From Oxalobacteraceae sp. CFBP 8761 (GTDB lineage: Bacteria > Pseudomonadota > Gammaproteobacteria > Burkholderiales > Burkholderiaceae_D): DNA of 64,000 bases. Numbering within the stretch: position 1 is the first letter of the stretch; each line of letters begins with the position of its first letter. A program made the position numbers and the translations under genes. Shown here in pieces: positions 47,674 through 56,971 of this stretch. The stretch is taken from NCBI GenBank assembly GCA_014841595.1, contig JACYUE010000001.1:1166996-1230995 (forward strand), in the 5' to 3' direction. Below the pieces are notes generated by a model. The model was not told the origin of the DNA and did no database searches. It saw only the letters and a list, made by a program, of their open reading frames with translations.

Positions 47674-47704
47674 TCCGTCGGCGTAGGTGTCGACGGAGTT
47701 TTTT
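47674..47704 (+). terminator. Orphan rho-independent terminator upstream of a small gene
   Basis: TCCGTCG and CGACGGA form a 7-bp stem with a 10-nt loop, then G and T6-7. No + strand gene precedes it, so it may end a short transcript started between 47510 and 47660 or act as an attenuator for the gene at 47732. Confidence 0.55.
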
Positions 47705-47731
47705 GTGCTGGTGCCCAACGAAAGAAATCAG

Positions 47732-47971
47732 ATGCAAGCTTCAAAGATTGATCGCCGCTATGCGGGCCTGCCGTACATGCAGTCGAACCCCTACGCGGAC
47801 GCCACCCACATCGTGCGCCAGGGCATGCAGATCCAGGCCAGCCTGGGCACACTCAGTGCCGTCGAATTTCTCAAGCAGCACGGCGTGCATGGCGCCGTGA
47901 TCCACCGCGTGCTGATGGGCGAGCACGTGCGCATGGACGACCAGCTCGTGATCGAGGATCCACGCATGTAA
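47732..47971 (+). CDS. Small conserved-looking hypothetical protein
   Basis: 79 aa from the ATG at 47732 (GAAAG upstream), soluble, no signal or TM segment. Sequence runs MQASKIDRRYAGLPYMQSNP to HGVHGAVIHRVLMGEHVRMD and ends VIEDPRM. The helix-like EFLKQHGVHGAVIHRVL resembles small helix-turn-helix proteins of unknown role, but I do not recognise a family. Convergent with cadR. Confidence 0.5.
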   Translation: MQASKIDRRYAGLPYMQSNPYADATHIVRQGMQIQASLGTLSAVEFLKQHGVHGAVIHRVLMGEHVRMDDQLVIEDPRM

Positions 47972-48001
47972 TTGATGGACGGTGGCGACTGCCGCGCGCT
48001 C

Positions 48002-48397
48002 TCACGCGGGGTCGGTCAGCTCGCGCAGGATTGCGCACTGGCCAGCGGTCTGCACCGAGTCGCAACGTGCGCGCACGGTCGACAGGGCGGTGCGCAGCTG
48101 CTGCAGCTCGGTGATCTGGCGATCGATTTCGGATAGCTGATGGTCGACCAGCGCGTTGACGCCGCTGCATGAGCGCTCCGGCTGGTCCTGGTAGCCCAGC
48201 AGCGTGGCGATTTCTGCCAGAGACATGCCCAGCGCCCGGCAGCGCCGGATGAAATGCAGCCGCTCGGCGTGGCTCGCATCGTAGACCCGGTAGTTCGCCT
48301 GCGAACGCACCGGTGGCGGCAACAGCCCCTTCAGTTCATAGAACCGCACCGTTTCAGACTGACACCCCGTCAGTTTCGCCAGTTCACCAATTCGCAT
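48002..48397 (-). CDS. cadR: Cd(II)/Pb(II)-responsive MerR-family regulator CadR
   Basis: 131 aa from the ATG at 48397, which has better Shine-Dalgarno spacing (AAGG, 9 nt) than the in-frame ATG 6 nt earlier. The winged helix opens MRIGELAKLTGCQSETVRFY; the dimer helix follows. Metal-binding cysteines are placed as in CadR/PbrR: ERSCSGVN near residue 77 and RARCDSVQTAGQCAI near 110-120. It activates the divergent efflux gene by untwisting its long-spacer promoter. Confidence 0.92.
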   Translation of the reverse strand: MRIGELAKLTGCQSETVRFYELKGLLPPPVRSQANYRVYDASHAERLHFIRRCRALGMSLAEIATLLGYQDQPERSCSGVNALVDHQLSEIDRQITELQQLRTALSTVRARCDSVQTAGQCAILRELTDPA

Positions 48398-48420
48398 CTT
48401 CATCCACCTTGACGTTTGCA

Positions 48421-48451
48421 TTGACCTTGTAGTTACTACAGGGATTCTAAT
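48421..48451 (+). promoter_or_regulatory. MerR-type promoter with CadR operator
   Basis: TTGACC (48421-48426) and TCTAAT (48446-48451) are separated by 19 bp, the overlong spacer typical of MerR-activated promoters. The spacer holds the dyad CCTTGTAGTTACTACAGGG (48425-48443), close to the known CadR/PbrR operator type (ACCCTATAGTAACTACAGGG). Confidence 0.85.
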
Positions 48452-48476
48452 GCATCCATTGTCTTTGGAGGTGCGT

Positions 48477-49118
48477 ATGTCGTCATGCTGTTCAGGATCG
48501 TGCAGTTCTGCTGCCCCGCCGCCCGACGGGCGCTACCGCAAGGTGCTGTGGGCGGCCCTTGTCATCAACTTCATCATGTTTGGCGTCGAGATCGTCAGCA
48601 GCCTGGCGGCCGGTTCGGTGTCGCTGCTGGCGGACTCCGTCGACTTTCTGGGCGATGCCGCCAACTACGGTGTTTCGCTGTTCGTGCTGGGGCTGGCGGT
48701 CGTGTGGCGCTCGCGCGCGGCGTATGCCAAGGGCCTCGTGATGGGCGCGTTTGGCCTCCTGGTGCTGGGCCGGGCATTGTGGCTCGGCACGGGTGGACAG
48801 GTGCCGCACGCCCAGACCATGGGCGTGGTCAGCGTGCTGGCGTTCGCGGCCAATGGCGCGGTGGCGGCATTGCTGTACGCGTTTCGGAACGGTGACGCGA
48901 ACATGCGCTCGGTCTGGCTGTGCACGCGCAACGACATGATCGGCAACGTGGCTGTCATGCTCGCGGCCCTCGGTGTGTTCGGCACCGGGGCCGGCTGGCC
49001 CGACATCGCGGTGGCGTCGATCATGGCGCTGCTGGGGCTGCATGCGGCGCGCGACATCATCCTGCAGGCGCGGGGCGAGTTGCGCCAGGGCGCAGGCGCT
49101 GGTGTGCCCGCCCGCTAG
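48477..49118 (+). CDS. Cation diffusion facilitator-type efflux protein
   Basis: 213 aa from the ATG at 48477 (GGAGGTGCGT upstream). A Cys/Ser-rich start (MSSCCSGSCSSAAPP) could bind soft metals. Six TM helices, with SLLADSVDFLGDAANYGVSL in TM2: the metal site is DxxxD rather than HxxxD. TM5 contains RNDMIGNVAVMLAALGV. The C-terminal cytoplasmic domain of larger CDF proteins is missing. Control by CadR predicts Cd/Pb/Zn efflux. Convergent 4-nt overlap with the next gene. Confidence 0.87.
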   Translation: MSSCCSGSCSSAAPPPDGRYRKVLWAALVINFIMFGVEIVSSLAAGSVSLLADSVDFLGDAANYGVSLFVLGLAVVWRSRAAYAKGLVMGAFGLLVLGRALWLGTGGQVPHAQTMGVVSVLAFAANGAVAALLYAFRNGDANMRSVWLCTRNDMIGNVAVMLAALGVFGTGAGWPDIAVASIMALLGLHAARDIILQARGELRQGAGAGVPAR

Positions 49119-49678
49119 CACGGGTCGCCATGCCCGGCGATCAGCATAGCCGCGTGGTACAGGTCGGGTGCGATGCGCGTGGGCAGCCGGCGCGGACCCA
49201 GGCGCCATTCGGTTTCGTTGCCGTTGTCGATCAACAGCGTGCGGCAACCGGCGCGGTTGCCGGCTTCGACATCGTGCAGGATGTCGCCGATCATCCACGA
49301 TGCGCGCAGGTCGATGTCATGCTCGTGCGCGGCGCGCAGCAGCATGCCCGGCGACGGTTTGCGACAGGTGCAGGCATGGGCATAGTTGCTGACGGTGCCC
49401 AGCGGATGGTGCGGGCAATAATAAAAACCGTCGAGCGTGAGCTGCTCGCGAAACAGCAGGTCGCGCAAGCGGTCGGACATCGGCGTCATTGCGTCTTCGC
49501 CAAAGCAGCCGTGCGCAATGCCGGACTGGTTGGCAACGACGAACAGCCGGTAGTCCAGGCCGGCCAGCAGCCGCAGCGCGGGCCCGGCGCCGTTGACCAG
49601 GCGGATGCGGCGCGGCTCTGCAGCAAAGGGCATGTCGTCGACCAGCGTGCCGTCATTGTCGAGGAAGATGGCTTTCAT
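49115..49678 (-). CDS. HAD-IIIA phosphatase, GmhB-like
   Basis: 187 aa. HAD motif I reads FLDNDGTLVDD (Asn in place of the usual Arg/Lys), motif II VVANQSGIAHG, and motif IV WMIGDILHDVEAGNRAGC. The zinc loop typical of GmhB-like enzymes is present: CPHHPLG and CTCRKPSPG. GmhB removes the 7-phosphate of heptose 1,7-bisphosphate; such genes are found in sugar clusters with glycosyltransferases. Here only a decayed glycosyltransferase is adjacent, so the true substrate is uncertain. Confidence 0.87.
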   Translation of the reverse strand: MKAIFLDNDGTLVDDMPFAAEPRRIRLVNGAGPALRLLAGLDYRLFVVANQSGIAHGCFGEDAMTPMSDRLRDLLFREQLTLDGFYYCPHHPLGTVSNYAHACTCRKPSPGMLLRAAHEHDIDLRASWMIGDILHDVEAGNRAGCRTLLIDNGNETEWRLGPRRLPTRIAPDLYHAAMLIAGHGDPC

Positions 49679-49706
49679 GCGGGCGCCTTTCACGGTGCGG
49701 TGATGG

Positions 49707-50300
49707 TCATTGGAACGCCGGCTTGTGTAGCGTGGCCAAGTCAGCAAGGTGTGCGAGAGCGGCGTCAACCGTCACCAGCGCCAGGCGAGGAGAGCGTTGC
49801 AGCCGGGCCAGGCATGCCGCCAGCGCTTCGGCGTCATGTGGCGGGAGGATGGCGCCGGTAAGACCGTTGCATACCGCGCCGCGCCCGTTGCTGCCGGCGC
49901 TGCCGGCGCTCCCGGCATTTGCCGCGCGCCACGGCGTGCTGACCAGCACATTGGCCGCCGCATGGCAGTCGCGCAGGACGTTCATTGGCGCGGCAGTCAG
50001 AAAGCGCACATGCGGTTTCATGGCCAGTGCGCGCACCAATTCGCGTAGTCGGGCATGTTCGGCATCTGCTGCGGCATCGACATCGGCCACAGCGCCCGCG
50101 GCGACGAGCAGCATTACATCGACACCATGTCGCTGACGCAGCCTGGCAACGCCCAGGATCACGGTATCGATGCCGACGCAAGGTGTGAGGCGAGGCGCAT
50201 CCAGCGTGAGGGCGAGCACAACAAAGCATGTCGGACCGATGGCCAACTGGCGCCGCGCGAGGTCGCGGCCCGTGTCGTTGTCAAAGGGATGCAGCGTCAT
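49707..50300 (-). pseudogene. Remnant of a family-4 glycosyltransferase (C-terminal half)
   Basis: 197 codons from ATG 50300 match only the C-terminal Rossmann half of GT4 enzymes: HPFDNDTGRDLARRQLAIGP, VARLRQRHGVDVMLLVAAG, FLTAAPMNVLRDCHAAANVL and NGLTGAILPPHDAEALAACL. The N-terminal acceptor domain is absent and the EPFG-type Ex7E catalytic segment is replaced by a short AGSAGSAGS stretch. It lies 28 nt upstream of the HAD gene. The frame is still open, but the product is unlikely to be active. Confidence 0.6.
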
Positions 50301-50476
50301 GCGCGCGCCAACGAGTGGCGCGGCGGCAGGCAGGAAGCGTCGTGCATCGCTGACATGGCAGGTCTCCGCTGGTGATGCGCCACCGCGCAAGGGCGGCGAT
50401 GGCGAGCGGTTCGACTGCTGTTTGAATGGTCCGGTTCCAGCGGGGCCGGGCGCATTGGAGCTGCGTCAAGCGCAAT

Positions 50477-50512
50477 GCAAAACGGGGCACCGAAGGCGCC
50501 CCGTTGGGTTTT
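50477..50512. terminator. Bidirectional terminator
   Basis: AACGGGGC and GCCCCGTT pair (50481-50488 with 50498-50505). T-rich tails exist on both strands (GGGTTTTT on +, TTTTGC on -). It lies 22 nt past the stop of the minus-strand gene ending at 50534. Confidence 0.75.
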
Positions 50513-50533
50513 TATTGACCTGAACTTACGCGA

Positions 50534-51358
50534 TTACTGTCGCGAAAAGCCCGTGTCGTCATCCATCTTGCGATCGCCTGCAAGCTTGTTGGCGCCGCCC
50601 GGGCTGCGCGGATAGCCGCCTGCTGCGTCGTTCGATTCATGTACCGGATTCGGTTCAGCGTTCATGCTGCCGCCGGTCTGGTAACCCTCGCCCTCGGTGC
50701 GCGGGCCGCTGTTGCCGCCACTGCGCGGCAGGCCACCGGCCAGATCGTTGGACTGGTGGAACTCATCAGCTGGCACCTCGCGGCGGGTCTCGCCCGTTTG
50801 CGAGCCTTGGCGGTCGGTGCTTTCCTGGATCTTGCTCGAGCTGGCGTCCTGGGTATCGGCGCGGTTTTCACCGTTGGCATTGTCCACGCTCTGGCGGTTG
50901 CCATAGATGTCGCCATGCTGCACACCGGGCACGCCGGCTTCGGTACCGCGGGCATGACGATCTTCGGTGCCAGTGCCGGGGACGATGCCGGTGTCCACGC
51001 CCGTGCCAATGGTGGTACCGCCGGCATGCGCTGGCTGGACCGACGCCGGTGCGTTCGGGTTATCGGTATTGCGCGTCTCTCCCTGGCGGTTGCCCACTGG
51101 CTCGTTCAACTGACCCCACTCAGCGGAATGCGCTTCCATCGCGCGCTGGTGGCTGTCGATCGTGCCCTGTTGCGCGCCGGTGGTGGCCAACTGGCCTTGC
51201 GATGCGCTCGGCAGGTCAGGTTGCGCCATGCCGGTGCCCGATGGGGTGCGCTGTTCGCTGGCACCGTCGCGCGTGTTGCCCTTGGCGTCCTGATTCCACT
51301 TTTCGTTGGCGCCATTGTTGGTCTGGTTATTCACTTCGCTACGCTGGTTCGCATCCAT
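50534..51358 (-). CDS. Highly hydrophilic, disordered repeat protein
   Basis: 274 aa from the ATG at 51358 (AGGAG, 7 nt). Nearly free of hydrophobic stretches and rich in Gly, Asn, Gln, Thr, Glu. Two C-terminal repeats share SNDxAGGxPRS: HQSNDLAGGLPRSGG and HESNDAAGGYPRSPG. GNRQG/GNRQS motifs occur, also found in the divergent KGG protein. No signal peptide or TM helix. Resembles hydrophilin/LEA-like stress proteins by composition only; I recognise no family. Confidence 0.65.
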   Translation of the reverse strand: MDANQRSEVNNQTNNGANEKWNQDAKGNTRDGASEQRTPSGTGMAQPDLPSASQGQLATTGAQQGTIDSHQRAMEAHSAEWGQLNEPVGNRQGETRNTDNPNAPASVQPAHAGGTTIGTGVDTGIVPGTGTEDRHARGTEAGVPGVQHGDIYGNRQSVDNANGENRADTQDASSSKIQESTDRQGSQTGETRREVPADEFHQSNDLAGGLPRSGGNSGPRTEGEGYQTGGSMNAEPNPVHESNDAAGGYPRSPGGANKLAGDRKMDDDTGFSRQ

Positions 51359-51692
51359 GGTCGTCTCCTGTGCATTGGTGAACTGGCAGGTCGGTGCCTG
51401 CCACATGCGTCTATCATGCGCGCATCGGGAGATGCACAGAATAGGAAGACGTAGGGGGTGCGTGTAGGACTGCTGCTGACCGTGAAATTTATTACCGAAA
51501 CTTTAATTTCGTAACTGCACTAATTCTCACGTGTTGTCCTACAAAGTCATCTGGACTACTCCTATAGCGGTCGTCGGATTGCATGCCTATCATGGGATTT
51601 GGGCTCATCGTCGCCATTCTGGTGTCGGCAGGCCTCAGCCTGCCGCAGGACGCGGCGGTTTCCAACAGTGTACGTATGGGAGCAACCTCATC
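51359..51692. other. Divergent regulatory gap between two hydrophilic-protein genes
   Basis: 334 nt between the divergent starts, with a locally AT-rich centre (51480-51530) in an otherwise GC-rich context. Short CCTATAG and CCTATCAT tracts could be -10 boxes for the + strand gene, but no confident promoter pair can be named. Confidence 0.4.
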
Positions 51693-52007
51693 ATGGCCTC
51701 AAACAATCAAGGGAACAAGCAATCGGGCGCGGCCGGCAATAGTCAGAGCGCCGGTGGCACGCGCAACCGTGGCTTCGCATCGATGGATCCGGCACGCCAG
51801 CGCGAAATCGCCAGCCAGGGTGGCAAGGCCGCCCATGCCAAGGGGACGGCGCATGAATTCACGTCCGAAGAAGCCCGCCGCGCAGGCAGCCTGAGCCATG
51901 GCAACCGCCAGTCGGCCAGCGCCAGCGACATGGTGCGCACGTCATCCACGGCCGGCAACCGCCAGAGCGTCGGGAGCGGCAGCCGCAGCGGCGGCGCCAA
52001 GGAATAA
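51693..52007 (+). CDS. KGG-repeat stress protein (YciG/GsiB/con-10 type)
   Basis: 104 aa with GGGAG upstream. The KGG motif region reads GFASMDPARQREIASQGGKA followed by HAKGTAHEFTSEEARRAG, i.e. one full KGG repeat (R..IASxGGKAAH) and a second degenerate one. Flanking tails are Ser/Gly/Asn rich with GNRQS motifs. The family is linked to general stress, desiccation and sporulation in bacteria and fungi. Likely cytoplasmic and disordered. Confidence 0.85.
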   Translation: MASNNQGNKQSGAAGNSQSAGGTRNRGFASMDPARQREIASQGGKAAHAKGTAHEFTSEEARRAGSLSHGNRQSASASDMVRTSSTAGNRQSVGSGSRSGGAKE

Positions 52008-52044
52008 TCTGCAGGTTGCCGCCGGCGCGCCGGCGCAGTCATCG

Positions 52045-52070
52045 ACGGGGAGCCACATGCTCCCCGTTTT
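52045..52070 (+). terminator. Rho-independent terminator after the KGG gene
   Basis: ACGGGGAGC and GCTCCCCGT form a 9-bp stem with loop CACAT, followed by TTTG. Confidence 0.75.
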
Positions 52071-52159
52071 GCTGTCCGGTGGCGCAAACTGCCCAAAAGG
52101 CCGGGGGGATGCGGTAGAATCGCAGCGCCTTTTTCAACCTTCCCCCAAGGATCAACGTC

Positions 52160-52564
52160 GTGAAACCAGCGGTCATTCGTCAAGTCAAGAGCCTGTCCAT
52201 GTCCTGCGACCGGGTTGGTAACCTGTTGCTGACCAAGTTCTCCACCATCGGTGCGAGCGATGTCGCCGTCCACATTCCGGCCAACGTCGTGTTCTGGCTG
52301 CTCAAGCACCTGCCGGTCAACCAGGATCCGCAACTCAAGGCGCCGCCGGCCGGCCCCGCGATCGGTGAGGCCGACTGGCAAAACCCGACCACGCCGCGCG
52401 TCCAGTACGTCAATTGCAAAGAGCTGCCAGGCATGATCCGCATGACCTTCGCCCTCGAGACCAAGCCGGACCTGACCGTCGTGCTCGATCGCGGCAATGT
52501 CGAGCTGATGCGTCAGATCATGGCGATGTACACGAAGGACCTGATCGACCTCGACGCGCAGTAA
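52160..52564 (+). CDS. Conserved-looking hypothetical protein
   Basis: 134 aa, GTG start with AAGGA 8 nt upstream. Soluble alpha/beta-looking protein: strands around VKSLSMSCDRVGNLLLTKFS, helix VVFWLLKHLPVN, then RMTFALETKPDLTVVLDRGN and a C-terminal helix VELMRQIMAMYTKDL. No motif that points to a function, and I do not recognise a family. Precedes the carboxypeptidase gene by 90 nt. Confidence 0.65.
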   Translation: MKPAVIRQVKSLSMSCDRVGNLLLTKFSTIGASDVAVHIPANVVFWLLKHLPVNQDPQLKAPPAGPAIGEADWQNPTTPRVQYVNCKELPGMIRMTFALETKPDLTVVLDRGNVELMRQIMAMYTKDLIDLDAQ

Positions 52565-52654
52565 ACAACCATCTGTCCGGGGGTCTTGCCGGGCTGGTGC
52601 CCGGCGCTCCGTCACCCAGCGCCGCCTTCCACGGCGGGCCATGAAAGGATCACC

Positions 52655-53776
52655 ATGTCCATCAAGATCAGCACGATGTTCGACGCCGGATCGATCGATG
52701 TCGTCAACGCCGAGCATCCGTCCCGGATCGACCTGAACCTGCGCGCCGACTCGCACGCCGACATCCACCAGTGGTTTCATTTTCGCCTGCAGGGCGCGCG
52801 CGACCAGGCGGTGACGATGCGCTTTTTGAATGCCGGCCAGGCCACGTACCCAAAGGGGTTCGAGGATTACCAGGCGGTGGCCAGCTATGACCTCGACAAC
52901 TGGTTCCGCGTGCCGACCACGTTCGATGGCCAGGTGATGACGATCGAGCACACGCCGGAAACGGACAGCATCTACTACGCCTACTTCGAGCCATACAGCT
53001 GGGAGCGCCATCTGCGCCTGCTGGGCGAAGTGGCCGAGAACCCGATCGCGCGCGTGGTCGACCTCGGCAGCACGGTCGAAGGGCGCGACATGAACCTGGT
53101 CGTGATCGGCAATCCGCAGGCCGAGAAAAAGATCTGGGTCATCGCGCGCCAGCACCCGGGAGAATCGATGGCCGAATGGTTCGTCGAAGGCATGATGGAT
53201 GCGCTGCTCGACAGCGCCAACCCCGTCTCGCGCACGCTGCTGCAGCGCGCCGTGTTCTACATCGTGCCGAACATGAATCCGGACGGTTCGGTGCGCGGCA
53301 ACCTGCGCACGAATGCCGCCGGCGCCAACCTGAATCGCGAGTGGATGAACCCGTCGCTCGAGCGCAGCCCCGAAGTATTGTGCGTGAAGCAGAAGATCGA
53401 AGAAGTCGGCATCGACATGTTCTTCGACATCCATGGCGACGAAGCGCTGCCGTACAACTTCGTGGCTGGCTGCGAAATGCTGGCCGACTTCACGGCCGAA
53501 CGGGCAATGGAGCAAACCGCCTTCATCGACCGCTACATCGCCTGCAGCCCGGACTTCCAGAAAGAATTCGGTTACGCCGCCAGCAAGTACAACGACGAAC
53601 TGCTCACGCTGGCGTCGAAGTATGTTGGCCACCACTACAAATGCCTGTCCCTGACGCTGGAAATGCCGTTCAAGGACAATGCCAACCTGCCCGACGCGCA
53701 CACTGGCTGGAACGGCGCGCGCAGCGCGGGCCTGGGCGCCGCCATGCTGCAGCCAATCCTGCAAGCGCTGGGCTGA
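52655..53776 (+). CDS. M14-family cytosolic-type zinc carboxypeptidase
   Basis: 373 aa from the ATG at 52655. An N-terminal beta-sandwich (residues 1-125) characteristic of cytosolic carboxypeptidases (CCP/AGBL-like) is followed by the peptidase domain with zinc ligands in RQHPGESMAEWF and FFDIHGDEALPY. NPDGSVRGNLR and GANLNREW are intact, and the catalytic Glu lies in SLTLEMPFKDN. Bacterial substrates are unknown. No signal peptide. The next gene begins 4 nt after the stop. Confidence 0.92.
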   Translation: MSIKISTMFDAGSIDVVNAEHPSRIDLNLRADSHADIHQWFHFRLQGARDQAVTMRFLNAGQATYPKGFEDYQAVASYDLDNWFRVPTTFDGQVMTIEHTPETDSIYYAYFEPYSWERHLRLLGEVAENPIARVVDLGSTVEGRDMNLVVIGNPQAEKKIWVIARQHPGESMAEWFVEGMMDALLDSANPVSRTLLQRAVFYIVPNMNPDGSVRGNLRTNAAGANLNREWMNPSLERSPEVLCVKQKIEEVGIDMFFDIHGDEALPYNFVAGCEMLADFTAERAMEQTAFIDRYIACSPDFQKEFGYAASKYNDELLTLASKYVGHHYKCLSLTLEMPFKDNANLPDAHTGWNGARSAGLGAAMLQPILQALG

Positions 53777-53780
53777 CGCG

Positions 53781-54260
53781 ATGGGTATCGAGATCGAACG
53801 CAAGTTCCTGCTGGCAGGCGACGGCTGGCGCACGCTGGGCACGGCCACGCTGCTGCGCCAGGGCTATCTGTGCGCCGATCCGACGCGCACGGTGCGCGTG
53901 CGCATCGAGGGCGAGCAGGGCGTCCTGACCATCAAGAGCAAGAGCGAGGGCGCCTCGCGCGGCGAGTGGGAATATCCGATCCCGCTGATTGAAGCCGCCG
54001 AACTGCTCGAGCGCCTGTGCGAGCGGCCCCTGGTCGAAAAGACCCGGCGCCGCATCGAACATGCTGGTTTTACCTGGGAAGTCGATGAATTCCTGGGCGA
54101 GAACGCGGGCCTGGTTGTGGCCGAAATCGAACTGCCGTCAGAGGACGCCGTGTTCGACAAGCCCGACTGGATCGGTCAGGAAGTCACTGGCGAAAAACGC
54201 TATTACAACTCGAGCCTGATCAAGGCGCCATATTCCACCTGGACCGATACCCCGACATGA
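53781..54260 (+). CDS. CYTH-domain protein (triphosphate tunnel metalloenzyme)
   Basis: 159 aa from the ATG at 53781. The ExExK signature is at the N terminus (MGIEIERKFLL); further charged strands RVRIEGEQGVLTIKSKSEG and EVDEFLGENAGLVVAEIEL line the tunnel. Members hydrolyse inorganic triphosphate or act as class IV adenylate cyclases; the short bacterial form suggests triphosphatase. Overlaps the next gene by 4 nt. Confidence 0.92.
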   Translation: MGIEIERKFLLAGDGWRTLGTATLLRQGYLCADPTRTVRVRIEGEQGVLTIKSKSEGASRGEWEYPIPLIEAAELLERLCERPLVEKTRRRIEHAGFTWEVDEFLGENAGLVVAEIELPSEDAVFDKPDWIGQEVTGEKRYYNSSLIKAPYSTWTDTPT

Positions 54261-55414
54261 CCCATCGCGCGCGCCGCAGCGTTCTCGCACTCTCCATTGT
54301 CACCGCATTGAGCCTGGCGCTGCCGGCCACGCCGACGCTTGCAGCCGACGCCGCTTATTTCCCGCCCGCCGGGGAGTGGGCGCGCAAGGACCCCGCCGCG
54401 CTGGGCATGGATCCGGTGGCGCTGGCAGCTGCCATCGCGTTCGCACAATCGCGCGAGACCGAGCGGCCGCTCGACCTGTCCGACCAGGAAGCCATTTTCG
54501 GCACGCGCCTGGGTTCGATGCCGACCCGGCGCGCTGCGACCAATGGCGTGGTGATCTACAAGGGTTACGTCGTGGCCGAGTTCGGTGACACGCGCTTTGT
54601 CGATCCGACCTATTCGGTGGCCAAGAGCATGCTGGCCACGGTGGCGGGCGTGGCAGTGCGGGAAGGGCGCTTGCAGGTCGACGAGCCGGTGGCGCAGCGC
54701 GTCGCCGACGGCGGCTACGCGACGCCGCACAATGCGGCCGTGACGTGGAAACAGCATCTGCAGCAAGAGTCCGAATGGGACGGCGAGCTGTGGGGCAAGC
54801 ACAGCAACTTCATCGGCAAGGCTGCCTTTGGCAAGGGTGAAAAGAAGCCGCGCGCCATCAAGACGCCCGGCACGTTCTACGAATACAACGACACGCGCGT
54901 GAACCGTCTGGCGCTGTCGCTGCTGCGCGTGTTTGGCCAGTCGGTGCCGGACGTGTTCCAGCAGCAGGTCATGGACCCGATCGGCGCCTCGTCGACTTGG
55001 AAATGGGTCCCGTACCACAACAGCTACGTCGAACTGAACGGCAAGCAGGTGGCCTCGGTCAGCGGTGGCACGCGCTGGGGTGGCGGCATGTGGATCGACA
55101 GCTGGGACATGGCGCGCTTCGGCTACTTGTGGCTGCGCCAGGGCAACTGGGCCGGCAAGCAGATCCTGCCGCCTGCCTACGTCACGGCGGCGCTCACGCC
55201 GAGCGCAAACGGTCCGGACTATGGTTACCTGTGGTGGCTCAATACCAAGGGCAAGAATCTGCCGGGCATGCCGGCCACGACGTTTGCTGCGCTGGGTGCG
55301 GGCAGCAACGATATCGTCGTCTCGCCCGAGCACGACCTGGTCATCGTCTGGCGCTGGCATGCAGGCAATGCCGCCGAATTCGCCACGCGCGTGGTGGGGG
55401 CGATCCGAAAATAG
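54257..55414 (+). CDS. Secreted serine hydrolase, class C beta-lactamase fold
   Basis: 385 aa with an N-terminal signal sequence (RRSVLALSIVTALSLALPAT, cleaved after LAA). The SxxK nucleophile motif is SVAKS near residue 122, the YxN-type motif is YEYND, and a C-terminal GAGSND tract stands near the KTG position. The fold includes penicillin-binding esterases and 6-aminohexanoate-dimer hydrolases; no antibiotic role can be inferred. Third gene of a tight run with the carboxypeptidase and CYTH genes. Confidence 0.87.
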   Translation: MTHRARRSVLALSIVTALSLALPATPTLAADAAYFPPAGEWARKDPAALGMDPVALAAAIAFAQSRETERPLDLSDQEAIFGTRLGSMPTRRAATNGVVIYKGYVVAEFGDTRFVDPTYSVAKSMLATVAGVAVREGRLQVDEPVAQRVADGGYATPHNAAVTWKQHLQQESEWDGELWGKHSNFIGKAAFGKGEKKPRAIKTPGTFYEYNDTRVNRLALSLLRVFGQSVPDVFQQQVMDPIGASSTWKWVPYHNSYVELNGKQVASVSGGTRWGGGMWIDSWDMARFGYLWLRQGNWAGKQILPPAYVTAALTPSANGPDYGYLWWLNTKGKNLPGMPATTFAALGAGSNDIVVSPEHDLVIVWRWHAGNAAEFATRVVGAIRK

Positions 55415-56878
<1,464 letters not shown>

Positions 56879-56895
56879 TGCACTAACGCAGTCGT

Positions 56896-56935
56896 AAAAA
56901 AAGGCCGGCCACGATCAACGTGGCCGGCCTTTTTA
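56896..56935. terminator. Strong rho-independent terminator after glf
   Basis: AAAAAGGCCGGCCACG and CGTGGCCGGCCTTTTT form a 16-bp perfect stem with loop ATCAA; A and T flanks make it functional on both strands. Confidence 0.92.
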
Positions 56936-56971
56936 CATTAATGCGTAGCGCCCGTGAATATCCCACCGCCG

